Source: an uncultured Lachnospiraceae bacterium
GTDB taxonomy: Bacteria; Bacillota; Clostridia; Lachnospirales; Lachnospiraceae
Direction of reading: 5' to 3'
DNA: 50,350 bases
Assembly: GCA_934292725.1 (NCBI GenBank)
Contig: CAKQXY010000025.1
Location: 1 to 50,350, forward strand
Shown: positions 33,674-42,901 of the stretch, in pieces
Layout: each line of letters opens with the position of its first letter
Numbering within the stretch: position 1 is the first letter of the stretch
Made by a program: the position numbers and the translations under genes
The notes under the pieces: generated by a model
What the model saw: the letters and a program-made list of their open reading frames with translations, nothing else
Told to the model about the DNA's origin: nothing
Database searches by the model: none

Positions 33674-35439
33674 TATGCCTCACCCCTTCCCTTTTCTGCG
33701 CGCACCTTCTTAAAGCGGTCAAACTCACCATATTGATGATGAAATACAGTTGAATAATAGCCCTTTTTAGCAAGCAGCTGCTCATGCGTTCCTCTCTCAA
33801 CAAGGCGGCCATTATCAAGTACAAGAATCTGATCCGCATGTATAATAGAAGATATACGATGAGCAATGATAAATACAGTGCGCTCATCTGAGATTTTCTT
33901 TAATTCATTCTGAATCAGGCTCTCCGTTTCCATATCAATTGCAGAGGTTGTGTCATCAAGAATAATTATTGACGGATCCTTTAAAATTGCGCGTGCAAGC
34001 GAAATTCGCTGTTTCTGTCCGCCTGACAGACCTACACCGCGCTCACCAATAATCGTATCGTATCCTTCTGGCATCTCCCTGATAAATTCGTCAGCATTTG
34101 CAATCTTTGCCGCTGCCTGCACCTGCTCAAATGTGCAGTCTGGATTTCCATAAGCGATATTTCCCTCGATTGTATCTGAGAACAAAAATACATCCTGCAT
34201 CGCAATTCCAATATTTCCGCGAAGCGTCTGGAGATTCAAATTTCTAACATCAATATCATCGACAAGCACGCGTCCCTGATTCACATCATAAAAACGGCAA
34301 ATCAAATTGACAAGTGATGACTTTCCAGAACCAGTCGCACCAATGATACCAACGGTCTGGCCTGGCTCTACATGAAAGCTGATATCCTTTAACACAGTAT
34401 CATCATTTGTATAATAATTTACGTGATCAAATGTGACACTGCCCTTTAACTTTCTCTTTTCTACAACATGCTCTGGCTGCTTGATATCTGGCTCAGTTGT
34501 ATAAACCTTATAGATTTTTTCAATTGCGGTAAGAAAGCGCTGCAAATCATTGATGATCCATCCTGCCTGACGAAGCGGACTGTTAAGCATCCACAGATAA
34601 CCGTTAACTGTTACCATGTTTCCTATAGTCATCTCGCCATCAATTACCATAAAACCACCCATGATCATAAGGATAATGGTAAGACACTGAGAAAGGACTT
34701 CAAACATCGGGATATATTTCATCCAGATTGATGCAGCATTTAACTGTGCATCACGATATCCATCATTCTCGCGGTCGAACTTTTCAAGCTCATAATCTTC
34801 CTTTGCAAATGCCTTTACAACTCGGTTTCCTGCGATTGTCTCCTGCGCAAATGCATTTAAACTAGAGAAGCAGTCACGCACCCTGTCAAATGCCGGCTTA
34901 ATGTGACGTCTCTGGCTTAGTGTCACTGCCAATGTAAACGGAAGTACAATCAGCATGCAAAGTGCCATTTTAACATTAACAGAAAAGATCATCACAAGTG
35001 CCATCAAAAATACAAGGATATTCTCAAAGCTAAAATAAATAACATGAGAAACCATGTGACGCACAGCGTCCATATCTCCTGTCTGTCTGGACATAAGATC
35101 TCCTGTGCGGTTCTTGTTGAAGAAGTTAAAATCCTCCTTCATCAGCTTACGATATGCTTCTTCCCTCATGTCGTAGACAAGTCCCTGACTGGACGACTCA
35201 AAACACATTAAAAATGTGAAGCGCAGCAGCGATCGAACAAGCGTCACACCAATCATAATAAGCAGCAAAATACCAAGCTTTTCATAATGCTGCCCCTCAA
35301 TAACCTCATCCACAATCATACCAGAAATCTGTGGGTTGATCAAAACAAGCAGTGATGTAATAAACACTAAGATCAAGCCTACGATCATTCTTACGCGGTA
35401 TTTTTTTAAAAAAGATAAAAACCAGCGTATGTATCCCAT
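33673..35439 (-). CDS. ABC exporter half-transporter with degenerate ATPase site
   Basis: A 588-residue half-transporter with six membrane helices and an ATPase domain. Walker A is GATGSGKSS and the signature is the canonical LSGGQKQR. Walker B reads IIILDDTTSAID, with Asp in place of the catalytic Glu. This is the mark of the degenerate site in heterodimeric exporters. The ATG at 35439 is used because GGAGG precedes it; the frame is open 12 codons further. The gene is divergent from an AraC regulator that may control it. Confidence 0.93.
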   Translation of the reverse strand: MGYIRWFLSFLKKYRVRMIVGLILVFITSLLVLINPQISGMIVDEVIEGQHYEKLGILLLIMIGVTLVRSLLRFTFLMCFESSSQGLVYDMREEAYRKLMKEDFNFFNKNRTGDLMSRQTGDMDAVRHMVSHVIYFSFENILVFLMALVMIFSVNVKMALCMLIVLPFTLAVTLSQRRHIKPAFDRVRDCFSSLNAFAQETIAGNRVVKAFAKEDYELEKFDRENDGYRDAQLNAASIWMKYIPMFEVLSQCLTIILMIMGGFMVIDGEMTIGNMVTVNGYLWMLNSPLRQAGWIINDLQRFLTAIEKIYKVYTTEPDIKQPEHVVEKRKLKGSVTFDHVNYYTNDDTVLKDISFHVEPGQTVGIIGATGSGKSSLVNLICRFYDVNQGRVLVDDIDVRNLNLQTLRGNIGIAMQDVFLFSDTIEGNIAYGNPDCTFEQVQAAAKIANADEFIREMPEGYDTIIGERGVGLSGGQKQRISLARAILKDPSIIILDDTTSAIDMETESLIQNELKKISDERTVFIIAHRISSIIHADQILVLDNGRLVERGTHEQLLAKKGYYSTVFHHQYGEFDRFKKVRAEKGRGEA

Positions 35440-35594
35440 ATTTCTCTCCTCCTTTTTGTAGTTTTTACAGTTCACGCGTCATGCTACGAAGCCCTTAGGT
35501 GCAATGGTTTCGTCGCCGGACCAAACTGTAATACCGTGCTTTCATGTTACTCTAATATTTTTAAAATAAAATGTACTTTTCTTGAAAATTGATG

Positions 35595-35600
35595 TATAAT
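35595..35600 (+). promoter_or_regulatory. probable -10 element of the AraC-type gene
   Basis: TATAAT lies 61 bases before the GTG start. A -35 at the usual distance (TGTACT) is weak, as is common for activator-dependent promoters. An ORF start proposed at 35589 would overlap this element and is therefore unlikely. Confidence 0.5.
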
Positions 35601-35660
35601 AATCAAATCAAGCTTTACCGTTTTTTAGGCATTTTTATTTTTAAGGAGGTTTACTTTACT

Positions 35661-36518
35661 GTGTGTGATACGTACGACATTACTTACTCTGACTTAAATC
35701 CAACTTTATATTTCGCCGGTAAGCGCACGGTGACAGAATCGAATTTTTCTCATACGCATGATGCACCTGAACTCTTTATAGTGTTATCTGGTGAGCTGGC
35801 AATCTGGATGGATGGAACTACCACTCCACTTACAGCCGGTGATATTGTCTGTGTACCGTCGCACATGCCGCACCGTACACTGCCGACAGTGCATGATAAC
35901 CCTGCTATTTTATTCTTTACTTCATTTTCAAACTTTCACTTTAAGGGAATGGAACCAAATCATCTTGATTTTCCAGGCGGCTCATCTGTGCTTCACACGG
36001 ACGGTCTTGTCCGTCAGGATATCACAAATCTATGTCTTCGTATGATATCTGAGCGCTACAGCAATCAAGTCGGTCAGTACTTTATGCAAAAGGCATATTT
36101 GACGCAGCTTCTTATGACAATCATCCGTCAGATCACTGTTCCGCCAAAACAAAGCTGTTCTCCTGTCACCTTTGAGACACATCATAAAACATATGTGGTG
36201 AGCGAGATCCGCCAATATCTGAGCAGTCATTATGCAGAAAAGATTTCACTTGATCTGATTGCCAGAAATATGTATTTAAGCTCTGCTTACATATCAAAGA
36301 TTTTCAAAGAAGAGACTGGCGAAGCTCCGATCAACTATCTGATTAAAATGCGCTTAGAACGCGCCCGCATTCAGCTTGAATCTGATAACGGACAAAGCAT
36401 AAAAGCCATCTCAAACAGCGTTGGCTATGATGATGTTTACTATTTTAGTAAGCTTTTCAAGAAATATTATGGCATGTCTCCAGTTCACTACAGGAGTAAA
36501 TACAGAAAAGTAGTGTAA
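35661..36518 (+). CDS. AraC-family transcriptional regulator
   Basis: A 285-residue regulator. An N-terminal cupin sensor has SHTHDAPELFIVLSGELAIWMDG and DIVCVPSHMPHRT. The C-terminal double helix-turn-helix occupies about the last 100 residues (ISLDLIARNMYLSSAYISKIFKEETG and IKAISNSVGYDDVYYFSKLFKKYYG). GTG at 35661 is chosen as start because GGAGG lies upstream and because the region before it contains a promoter-like TATAAT. It is divergent from the heterodimeric ABC exporter, its likely target. The cupin suggests a small sugar-like or drug ligand, but that is not certain. Confidence 0.9.
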   Translation: MCDTYDITYSDLNPTLYFAGKRTVTESNFSHTHDAPELFIVLSGELAIWMDGTTTPLTAGDIVCVPSHMPHRTLPTVHDNPAILFFTSFSNFHFKGMEPNHLDFPGGSSVLHTDGLVRQDITNLCLRMISERYSNQVGQYFMQKAYLTQLLMTIIRQITVPPKQSCSPVTFETHHKTYVVSEIRQYLSSHYAEKISLDLIARNMYLSSAYISKIFKEETGEAPINYLIKMRLERARIQLESDNGQSIKAISNSVGYDDVYYFSKLFKKYYGMSPVHYRSKYRKVV

Positions 36519-36537
36519 ATAAAGCGACCAAGGGAAA

Positions 36538-36595
36538 GACCAGGGGGACAGGTACGCGTGGCGTTAAGCCATCGTACCTGTCCCCCTGGTCTTTT
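36538..36595. repeat. long GGGGGACAGGTACG hairpin, REP-like terminator
   Basis: GACCAGGGGGACAGGTACG is matched perfectly by its complement 16 bases later, giving a 19-bp stem with a loop that itself folds (GGC/GCC), then TTTT. It lies between convergent genes and can end both. Related GGGACAGG motifs occur at 40332, 43141, 45959, 49681 and 50252, so this is a dispersed element rather than a unique terminator. Confidence 0.8.
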
Positions 36596-36614
36596 GTCCC
36601 CCGGTTTTGTTTTT

Positions 36615-37910
36615 TTATAATCCAATCCAGCTTCTTAATATTCTAAAGTTTGCCGGTCCCTGATTAAAGAGAAGGTCTAAAAGATTAGCTTCACTATAGT
36701 TTTCTCCCTGATTGGCAGCCATTGTTGACTCAATCTCTGTGATCTGCAAATAGTCAATCGCTGCAGCTGCATATTTTCCAGGATTCTTTAAAACCATCTG
36801 ATATACACTTGATCCATAGCTGCTTCCGCCTGCTTCGCCAAAATAAGTTGTGCAAAGATCTGTTACCTCTGCCTCTCCCCATCCGCCTGCATGTACAGAA
36901 ATATCAGCAACACCATACAGTGCATACGTCATTCTCGTCGATGCAATCAGATAATTTCTTAAATTATCATCTAATCTATCATCGTTTAAATAAGCTCGAA
37001 TAATACCAAACTCAGTCCAGCCATTTACAAAACCATTGCATACAAGATTTTTCTTAAGCGTGCTTGAAGATGCACTGACTGTATCATATGCATATGCATC
37101 ATCAGGTGCCTGCTTTGTAAAGCTTGCTGCTCCTACCTGAAGCGTTGAATCAACACCCATTAAGTCATTCATAACCTGATAATTACCGTTTGCTTCATTT
37201 GCCAATGTCTCACGGAAATCGCCCCAGACTCCATCTACACCACTATACTTTTGCAGCAGATAGTTGTAGTAATCAACACCACCCTCAACACTGCAAAGTG
37301 CAGCATCAGCTGCGGCCGCTGCCACACTGTCATACTGCTCGCCATCCATCTCAACATTTAACGCGTCAAGCAATGCATCATATGTCTTTGCCTGTACCTC
37401 TGTCAGATGTGTTCTGTCATACGTCTGCAGCTCCGCAAGTGTTCTTGTAAGATTCTCACTCTCACGCTTTAAATAATTGCTGTTTTGTGCTACAGCCTCA
37501 TTCAGATTGGTGATAAATTCATCAAAGTCAGACTGCTCTATCGCATGATTGCTGTCATCATCCTCATTGCCAGCCTGAGAATTATCAATTGAATTATCAA
37601 TTTCTGCTCCAGTCTGTGCTTCTTCTGACTGCTGTTTGTCTGCATCTGCCTGCTCACCAGTCTGTGCTTCACCATTTACATCGCCTGTTTCCTTTGGCTC
37701 ATTAGAAGTTCCTTTTGTTTCATTTTCTTTCGTTTCAGTTTCCTTTGTGCCCTGCTCTGCCACGCTCTTTGTCTGACCTAGTGACATTGCAATACCGCCT
37801 GCTGTCAATCCGGCAACCAAGACAACTACCAGTACAACCGGCAGCCACAAACGCATCATCATGATTCTGTGCTTCTGCTTTCTAATCCTTTTTCTATCTT
37901 CTGAATTCAT
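36615..37910 (-). CDS. membrane-anchored DUF885-like protein lacking the metal motif
   Basis: A 431-residue protein. A basic start and one helix (LWLPVVLVVVLVAGLTAGGIAM, about 21-42) anchor it, followed by a Thr/Glu/Gln-rich extracellular linker to about 125. The rest resembles DUF885 proteins: NGWTEFGIIRAYL recalls their EGWA-Y stretch, YGVADISVHAGGW (332-344) their conserved helix, and NPGKYAAAAIDYLQITEIE (376-394) their PG-Q segment. The HExxGH zinc motif normally found before EGWA is not seen, so it may be inactive or bind a ligand. Family assignment is by eye. It has its own promoter. Confidence 0.7.
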   Translation of the reverse strand: MNSEDRKRIRKQKHRIMMMRLWLPVVLVVVLVAGLTAGGIAMSLGQTKSVAEQGTKETETKENETKGTSNEPKETGDVNGEAQTGEQADADKQQSEEAQTGAEIDNSIDNSQAGNEDDDSNHAIEQSDFDEFITNLNEAVAQNSNYLKRESENLTRTLAELQTYDRTHLTEVQAKTYDALLDALNVEMDGEQYDSVAAAAADAALCSVEGGVDYYNYLLQKYSGVDGVWGDFRETLANEANGNYQVMNDLMGVDSTLQVGAASFTKQAPDDAYAYDTVSASSSTLKKNLVCNGFVNGWTEFGIIRAYLNDDRLDDNLRNYLIASTRMTYALYGVADISVHAGGWGEAEVTDLCTTYFGEAGGSSYGSSVYQMVLKNPGKYAAAAIDYLQITEIESTMAANQGENYSEANLLDLLFNQGPANFRILRSWIGL

Positions 37911-37995
37911 ACAACAATCCAGCCTTTCTCTTTTTCTAAATTCTTTACTGTGTTGCTTTTACCTGACACAAAGCGACACAGTAACCTATAATCAC

Positions 37996-38024
37996 AGTAT
38001 AGCATGATTTTTCAATACAGACAA
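37996..38024 (-). promoter_or_regulatory. promoter of the DUF885-like gene
   Basis: On the minus strand TTGTCT is followed after 17 bases by TATACT, with TGC directly before (extended -10). Confidence 0.65.
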
Positions 38025-38044
38025 TTGCTTTTCTCACGTTTTTC

Positions 38045-38073
38045 TTGCAATCTTTCGTTTCGAGTGGTATCAT
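38045..38073 (+). promoter_or_regulatory. metG promoter
   Basis: TTGCAA is followed after 17 bases by TATCAT. The leader to the ATG is about 100 bases and holds a CAGCCC/GGGCTG hairpin (38098-38120) and a small CCGC/GCGG hairpin. No T-box is recognisable. Confidence 0.6.
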
Positions 38074-38181
38074 AAATTATATCTGTGCTGCATTTTCCAG
38101 CCCTTTTTAAATTTGGGCTGCGCAAATAGCATCACTGTGAAAAAACAGACCGCTTCTGCGGCAGAAAGTGAGAAAAACACC

Positions 38182-40164
38182 ATGAAGAAACCGTATTACA
38201 TCACCACGGCCATTGCTTACACTTCCGGCAAGCCGCACATTGGAAACACCTACGAGATCGTGCTGGCAGATTCCATTGCCAGATTCAAGCGAATGCAGGG
38301 CTATGATGTGCGCTTTCAGACAGGTACGGATGAGCATGGTCAGAAGATCGAGTTGAAAGCTGCTGAGGCTGGAAAAACACCAAAGCAGTTTGTTGATGAG
38401 GTGGCAGGCGAGATCAAGAAGACCTTTGACCTGATGAACACATCCTATGATAAATTTATCCGTACTACTGACGACTACCATGAAAAGCAGGTTCAGAAGA
38501 TCTTTAAGAAGCTTTATGACAAGGGTGATATCTACAAGAGTGAGTACGAAGGTATGTACTGTACTCCGTGTGAATCCTTCTTTACAGCTTCTCAGTTAGT
38601 TGACGGCAAGTGCCCAGACTGCGGACGCCCATGTACACCAGCAAAGGAAGAGGCTTATTTCTTCCGTATGAGCAAATATGCAGATAAGCTTATTTCTTAT
38701 ATTAATGAGCATCCTGATTTCATCCAGCCAGAATCCAGAAAGAATGAGATGATGAACAACTTCCTTCTTCCGGGACTTCAGGATCTGTGCGTTTCCCGTA
38801 CCTCCTTTAAGTGGGGCATTCCGGTAGACTTCGATCCGAAGCATGTTATTTACGTATGGATTGATGCACTTAGCAACTATATCACCGGACTTGGCTTTGA
38901 TCTTGATGGAAACAGCGACCCGATGTTTGAAAAGTATTGGCCGGCTGACCTTCATCTTATTGGAAAGGATATTCTTCGTTTCCACACCATCTACTGGCCA
39001 ATCATGCTGATGGCTCTTGATCTGCCGCTTCCAAAGCAGGTATTTGGTCATCCGTGGCTGCTTCAGGGCGATGGCAAGATGAGTAAGTCAAAGGGAAATG
39101 TAATCTATGCAGACGAGCTTGTTCATTTCTTTGGTGTTGATGCCGTTCGTTATTTTGTTCTTCATGAGATGCCATTTGAAAACGATGGTGTAATCTCATG
39201 GGATCTGATGATTGAGCGTATGAACTCTGACCTTGCAAATACACTTGGTAATCTTGTAAATCGTACCATCTCCATGACAAATAAGTATTTTGACGGTGTA
39301 GCCGTAAACTATGGCGTAAGCGATCCTGTAGATGAATCCTTGTTTGAGGTTGTTACCTCCACCGCTTCTAAAGTTACAGCTCGCATGGATAAGCTTCGCG
39401 TTGCCGATGCAATTACAGATATCTTTACTCTGTTCAAGCGCTGCAACAAGTATATTGATGAGACAGCTCCGTGGGTACTGGCAAAGGATGAATCAAAGAA
39501 AGAGCGTCTGTCTACCGTTATGTACAACTTGATCGACAGCATCTTAATCGGTGCTTCCTTACTTGAGCCATTCATGCCAGAGACTGCAAAGAAAATTGCT
39601 GATTCCTTAAATGCACCGCTTCGCACAATGGATCAGGTTTCCACAATGGGCACCTACCCATCTGGAAATAAGGTAACTGATCAGCCGCAGATTCTTTTTG
39701 CACGTGTTGATGCAGAAAAGATGATGGAAGAAGTTAATGCACTTATGGAGTCCAAGAAGGCTGCTGTCAAGGACGCTTCCGAAGAAACTGCTGAGGCAAA
39801 AAAAGAAGATGAGGCTGTTATCGACATCGAGCCAAAGGAAGAGATCACATATGAGGATTTCTCAAAAATGCAGTTCCAGGTAGGTGAGATCATCTCCTGT
39901 GAGGCAGTAAAGAAGTCCAAGAAACTTCTGTGCTCTCAGGTAAAGATAGGATCTCAGGTAAAGCAGATCGTTTCCGGTATCAAGGCTCACTACACACCAG
40001 AAGAAATGGTTGGCAAGAAGGTTATGGTTCTTGTAAACTTAAAGCCGGCAAAACTTGCAGGTGTTTTATCTGAAGGTATGCTGTTGTGTGCAGAGGATGC
40101 AGACGGAAATCTTGCACTGATGACACCAGAGAAGAAAATGCCAGCTGGCGCTGAGATTTGCTAA
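38182..40164 (+). CDS. metG: methionyl-tRNA synthetase
   Basis: Charges tRNA-Met. The 660-residue class I synthetase has the HIGH motif in TSGKPHIGNTYEI, one zinc knuckle (CTPC and CPDC), and KMSKS in GDGKMSKSKGNVIY. The C-terminal 100 residues form an EMAP/Trbp111-like tRNA-binding domain (QFQVGEIISCEAVKKSKKLLCSQVKIG), joined by an acidic linker. The ATG at 38182 is chosen because the protein then begins KKPYYITTAIAYTSG as in relatives; an open frame upstream adds 23 unsupported residues. The ribosome binding site is weak (GTGAG). Confidence 0.96.
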   Translation: MKKPYYITTAIAYTSGKPHIGNTYEIVLADSIARFKRMQGYDVRFQTGTDEHGQKIELKAAEAGKTPKQFVDEVAGEIKKTFDLMNTSYDKFIRTTDDYHEKQVQKIFKKLYDKGDIYKSEYEGMYCTPCESFFTASQLVDGKCPDCGRPCTPAKEEAYFFRMSKYADKLISYINEHPDFIQPESRKNEMMNNFLLPGLQDLCVSRTSFKWGIPVDFDPKHVIYVWIDALSNYITGLGFDLDGNSDPMFEKYWPADLHLIGKDILRFHTIYWPIMLMALDLPLPKQVFGHPWLLQGDGKMSKSKGNVIYADELVHFFGVDAVRYFVLHEMPFENDGVISWDLMIERMNSDLANTLGNLVNRTISMTNKYFDGVAVNYGVSDPVDESLFEVVTSTASKVTARMDKLRVADAITDIFTLFKRCNKYIDETAPWVLAKDESKKERLSTVMYNLIDSILIGASLLEPFMPETAKKIADSLNAPLRTMDQVSTMGTYPSGNKVTDQPQILFARVDAEKMMEEVNALMESKKAAVKDASEETAEAKKEDEAVIDIEPKEEITYEDFSKMQFQVGEIISCEAVKKSKKLLCSQVKIGSQVKQIVSGIKAHYTPEEMVGKKVMVLVNLKPAKLAGVLSEGMLLCAEDADGNLALMTPEKKMPAGAEIC

Positions 40165-40186
40165 ATCAGTTCACACGTCACACTAG

Positions 40187-40225
40187 ATTTGACAAATTCC
40201 ATGCTTGCATGAAAATTTGTCAAAT
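40187..40225. repeat. 12-bp inverted repeat behind metG
   Basis: ATTTGACAAATT pairs with AATTTGTCAAAT across a 15-base loop. There is no T-run, so it is not a classical terminator. The remaining stretch to 40331 contains nothing I recognise. Confidence 0.6.
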
Positions 40226-40331
40226 TGGTGGGACGAAGGGAACGCCATCTCATGAGCAAAACAAAGTTGCATAGCAACGACGCACGGAACGGGCGGTTTT
40301 GTGAATGGGCGTTCTGTGAACTGATAACCAA

Positions 40332-40362
40332 GCCAGGGGGACCTGTCCCCCCGGCTTTTTTT
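40332..40362. terminator. GGGGGAC/GTCCCCC terminator of metG, REP-like
   Basis: GCCAGGGGGACCTGTCCCCCCGGC (given in pieces: GCC-A-GGGGGAC, CT, GTCCCCC-C-GGC) is followed by seven T on the plus strand. The core belongs to the same GGGACAGG family as the hairpin at 36538. Confidence 0.8.
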
Positions 40363-40391
40363 ACATAACATAATATCCCACAAATAATAAT

Positions 40392-41717
40392 TCACAATTC
40401 CCACATTTTCAAATATTCATACAGTTCATCAACCGTCTCAAATCCCATTTTTCTATACATTTCTTTTGGTGTATCGTCCGCATCTGCATGTAGGAACATC
40501 TCTTCCTTAAATTGAGATGCAATGTGTTTCATGAGTGTGGTCGCCACGTAACGCTTGCGAAATGCTTCCCTTACAACAAGAGCATCCATCACCACATAGC
40601 CATCTATCGCACATGCATAACAAGAACCTGCCGGTTTCCTATCCAGATATGCCACATAGTAATGAAAGCCCTGTGTCTCCATCGCCTTTTTTACGTAACG
40701 CGCATCACGTCTTCTGATAAAATCTTCGCCGTAGTCTGAAGCAAAAGTTTCGATATCAATTTGAAGCAAATCGGCTAATACATCACTGGAAGCACTGTCA
40801 TGGATTATTACGTCAGGGTTACACTTCCATGCCTCTATATTCTTCTGCTTATTTTGTAAAAGCATCGTTTCTGTGCAGCATTCCTCCAAAGAAAAGCGTT
40901 CGGTCAAAGCCTCATCTAATTTTTCTCTTGTATCGAGCTTTAGAAAGCTCCTGCCGAGCTGATGCTGGTATGCAATTGCCTGCTCTAGTTCTTTGTCTGT
41001 TGTATCATCTAATAATGGCACAAATTGGTTGTGATCATACATATCATAAAGATCATCATCCTGCCATTTTTCCAGATGCTCAGAAAATGCACATTTCTGT
41101 GAGAACAACATTTTAAAGCTTCGCTCTGCCTTGCGAATCCGCGAGATTTCATCCATCAATGCAAAATCTACAAAGTGTTCTTTTGTCAGCTCATAATCGA
41201 CCCCACTCTGTTTCTCACCAACCTGATCAATCCACGCATCCATTCGGATATTCACTTTTTGAAATCCCAACCGCTCATAGACATGCTGTGCTCGCTTATT
41301 TTTCAGATTTGTATCCAGCACAATCTTTGTATAACCACGTGAAAACAATTCTCGAATCAGCATACTTAGCACAATTTTTCCAAGTCCCTTTTCTTGAAAA
41401 GTAGGATTACAAATTTTGATTCCAATATCTGCTGTACGATTTTCTATCGTATCTTCTCCAGTTTCCTCTAAGCTATCTCCCAGATTAGCATAGCTCATTT
41501 CTCCAATTCGATTTCCATCATACCAGATAACCAAATGCCTTCTTGTATCGTCGCTGTCTGCTGCGATCTGCTTTTGAACCTTTTCCTCGTTTGTCCCAAG
41601 TCCGTTTGGAAATCCAGCATGAGCCATTACCGCACCATCATTCCACCAGCTGACAAGCTGCTTACAATCTTCCTGCTCTGCATTTTTAATACAAAGCTTT
41701 CCCTGCTCTAATCTCAT
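40392..41717 (-). CDS. tandem GNAT acetyltransferase
   Basis: A 441-residue protein with two acetyltransferase domains. The first (about 1-175) is of the RimJ/SpeG type: LVSWWNDGAVMAHAG at the start, a GNAT core ending in QEKGLGKIVLSMLI (acetyl-CoA loop) and NKRAQHVYERLGFQKV. The second occupies about the last 170 residues, with AYLDRKPAGSC, VVREAFRKRYVATTLMKHI as acetyl-CoA loop and PKEMYRKMGFETVDEL at the end. A helical linker of about 100 residues lies between. Its ATG directly follows the stop of the LysR gene, so the two form an operon. The substrates are unknown. Confidence 0.88.
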   Translation of the reverse strand: MRLEQGKLCIKNAEQEDCKQLVSWWNDGAVMAHAGFPNGLGTNEEKVQKQIAADSDDTRRHLVIWYDGNRIGEMSYANLGDSLEETGEDTIENRTADIGIKICNPTFQEKGLGKIVLSMLIRELFSRGYTKIVLDTNLKNKRAQHVYERLGFQKVNIRMDAWIDQVGEKQSGVDYELTKEHFVDFALMDEISRIRKAERSFKMLFSQKCAFSEHLEKWQDDDLYDMYDHNQFVPLLDDTTDKELEQAIAYQHQLGRSFLKLDTREKLDEALTERFSLEECCTETMLLQNKQKNIEAWKCNPDVIIHDSASSDVLADLLQIDIETFASDYGEDFIRRRDARYVKKAMETQGFHYYVAYLDRKPAGSCYACAIDGYVVMDALVVREAFRKRYVATTLMKHIASQFKEEMFLHADADDTPKEMYRKMGFETVDELYEYLKMWEL

Positions 41718-42608
41718 TTAATTCACCTTCCTATTCTGTTTTACAAAATCAATAAATGCCTCTGCCGCATGTGACAAGGTACGGTCTTTCTTCCAAATCA
41801 ACGCATAAAATGCCTTCGCGTCTGGGTGATTGATTTGTCTAATACAGACCTCACGGTCTCGTACAAGTGATGATATCGACTCTGGATAAATCGCAATTCC
41901 AACTCCATTCTTGCTGAGTTCATAGGCATTCATCATATGCGCCACTCTTCCGCGAATAATCGGCATACTTTGTGGATCTGAAAACCATCCATGAATTTCA
42001 CCCTGACGCGACTCACGTGACGGAATCAAAAGATCATATGGAAGCAGAGCATTTGGATTGATCGGCTCATTTGTCTCGGAGTAAAGCGGATGACCTTCTG
42101 GAATCATCGCCACCCACGGTTCTTCATATACCTCTAGCACATGAAACTCCTCCGTGTTAAATGGTGCCGTGATCATCGCAACCTCGCATAAGCCCTTCGC
42201 AACGCGGTTATTTACATCGTCTGTATTTCCATTCCACAAAATATACTGCACATGCGGATGCATCTTCTGAAACTCTGAAATCCAGTGTGCAAAAAGATGA
42301 GGACCACATCCCTCAACAGATGCAATGTAAAGTGTTCCCTGCAAGCCCTCTTTTCGGATTCTCACTTCTTCCTCCGAACGGTTCACCAGATCAAGAATCT
42401 GCGATGCGTACTGCAAAAACAGTTCTCCCTCTTCCGTGAGCTTTACCTTGTGCGGTGAGCGCTCAAATAATTTTGTGCCAAGTTCCTCCTCTAAATCCTG
42501 AATCTGACGACTGAGCGGTGGCTGAGCAATCGCAAGTTTTTCCGCTGCTCTTGTAAAGTTTTTCTCCTCTGCCACTGCCTTAAAATACCGGATATGACGA
42601 AGCTCCAT
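41718..42608 (-). CDS. LysR-family transcriptional regulator
   Basis: A 296-residue LysR-type regulator close in its N-terminus to the CatM/BenM/AlsR group (MELRHIRYFKAVAEEKNFTRAAEKL, QPPLSRQIQDLEEELG). The rest is the effector-binding domain. The frame is open 24 codons further upstream, but the ATG at 42608 has AGGTGA before it and gives the standard family start. It is cotranscribed with the tandem GNAT gene and divergent from the 23-codon gene at 42902. An LTTR-type dyad lies between the two promoters, the usual arrangement for autoregulation plus control of the divergent gene. Confidence 0.92.
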   Translation of the reverse strand: MELRHIRYFKAVAEEKNFTRAAEKLAIAQPPLSRQIQDLEEELGTKLFERSPHKVKLTEEGELFLQYASQILDLVNRSEEEVRIRKEGLQGTLYIASVEGCGPHLFAHWISEFQKMHPHVQYILWNGNTDDVNNRVAKGLCEVAMITAPFNTEEFHVLEVYEEPWVAMIPEGHPLYSETNEPINPNALLPYDLLIPSRESRQGEIHGWFSDPQSMPIIRGRVAHMMNAYELSKNGVGIAIYPESISSLVRDREVCIRQINHPDAKAFYALIWKKDRTLSHAAEAFIDFVKQNRKVN

Positions 42609-42710
42609 CGAATCACCTGCCTTTCCAAACAAACCTACCAAATCATTCTTGACCTTTTTTGATCTTATTTTATCGGTCACAACAATTTGCTTTCGTAGTA
42701 ATTCCTCTTC

Positions 42711-42740
42711 ATAATAACATGTATAATCGCCCTCTTACAA
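42711..42740 (-). promoter_or_regulatory. promoter of the lysR-GNAT operon
   Basis: On the minus strand TTGTAA is followed after 18 bases by TATTAT. The -35 hexamer touches the dyad at 42739-42755. Confidence 0.5.
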
Positions 42741-42755
42741 TACTCAAAAAGTATT
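42739..42755. promoter_or_regulatory. LysR-type operator between divergent promoters
   Basis: AATACT-CAAAA-AGTATT is a perfect dyad containing the T-N11-A core of LysR-type sites. It lies at about -66 relative to the expected start of the divergent 23-codon gene and overlaps the -35 of lysR. Confidence 0.6.
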
Positions 42756-42777
42756 ATTATACATTTATTATATGTAT

Positions 42778-42806
42778 TTCACATTTTCATTTCCGTGTGC
42801 TACTAT
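42778..42806 (+). promoter_or_regulatory. promoter of the 23-codon gene
   Basis: TTCACA is followed after 17 bases by TACTAT with TGC directly before it (extended -10). The expected transcript starts near 42813. Confidence 0.6.
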
Positions 42807-42820
42807 AAAACCATCAAGAA

Positions 42821-42837
42821 GAGATCCGGCCGGTCTC
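42821..42837 (+). promoter_or_regulatory. leader hairpin of the 23-codon gene
   Basis: GAGATCCGGCCGGTCTC is self-complementary apart from one base and would fold at the very 5' end of the transcript, as in mRNAs with a stabilising 5' hairpin. Confidence 0.5.
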
Positions 42838-42901
42838 CAAAAAAGAACCAACTCATTACTCCACTAGTATAGAGTTAATGAAAGAAAGAGAGGTATTTAT
42901 T

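Noticed and set aside
35589..35660. Earlier ATG start for the AraC-type regulator
   Set aside because: It would overlap the TATAAT element and lacks a ribosome binding site, whereas the GTG at 35661 follows GGAGG.
38074..38181. T-box riboswitch before metG
   Set aside because: The leader has small hairpins but no AGGGTGG-type T-box sequence or specifier-loop layout that I can see.
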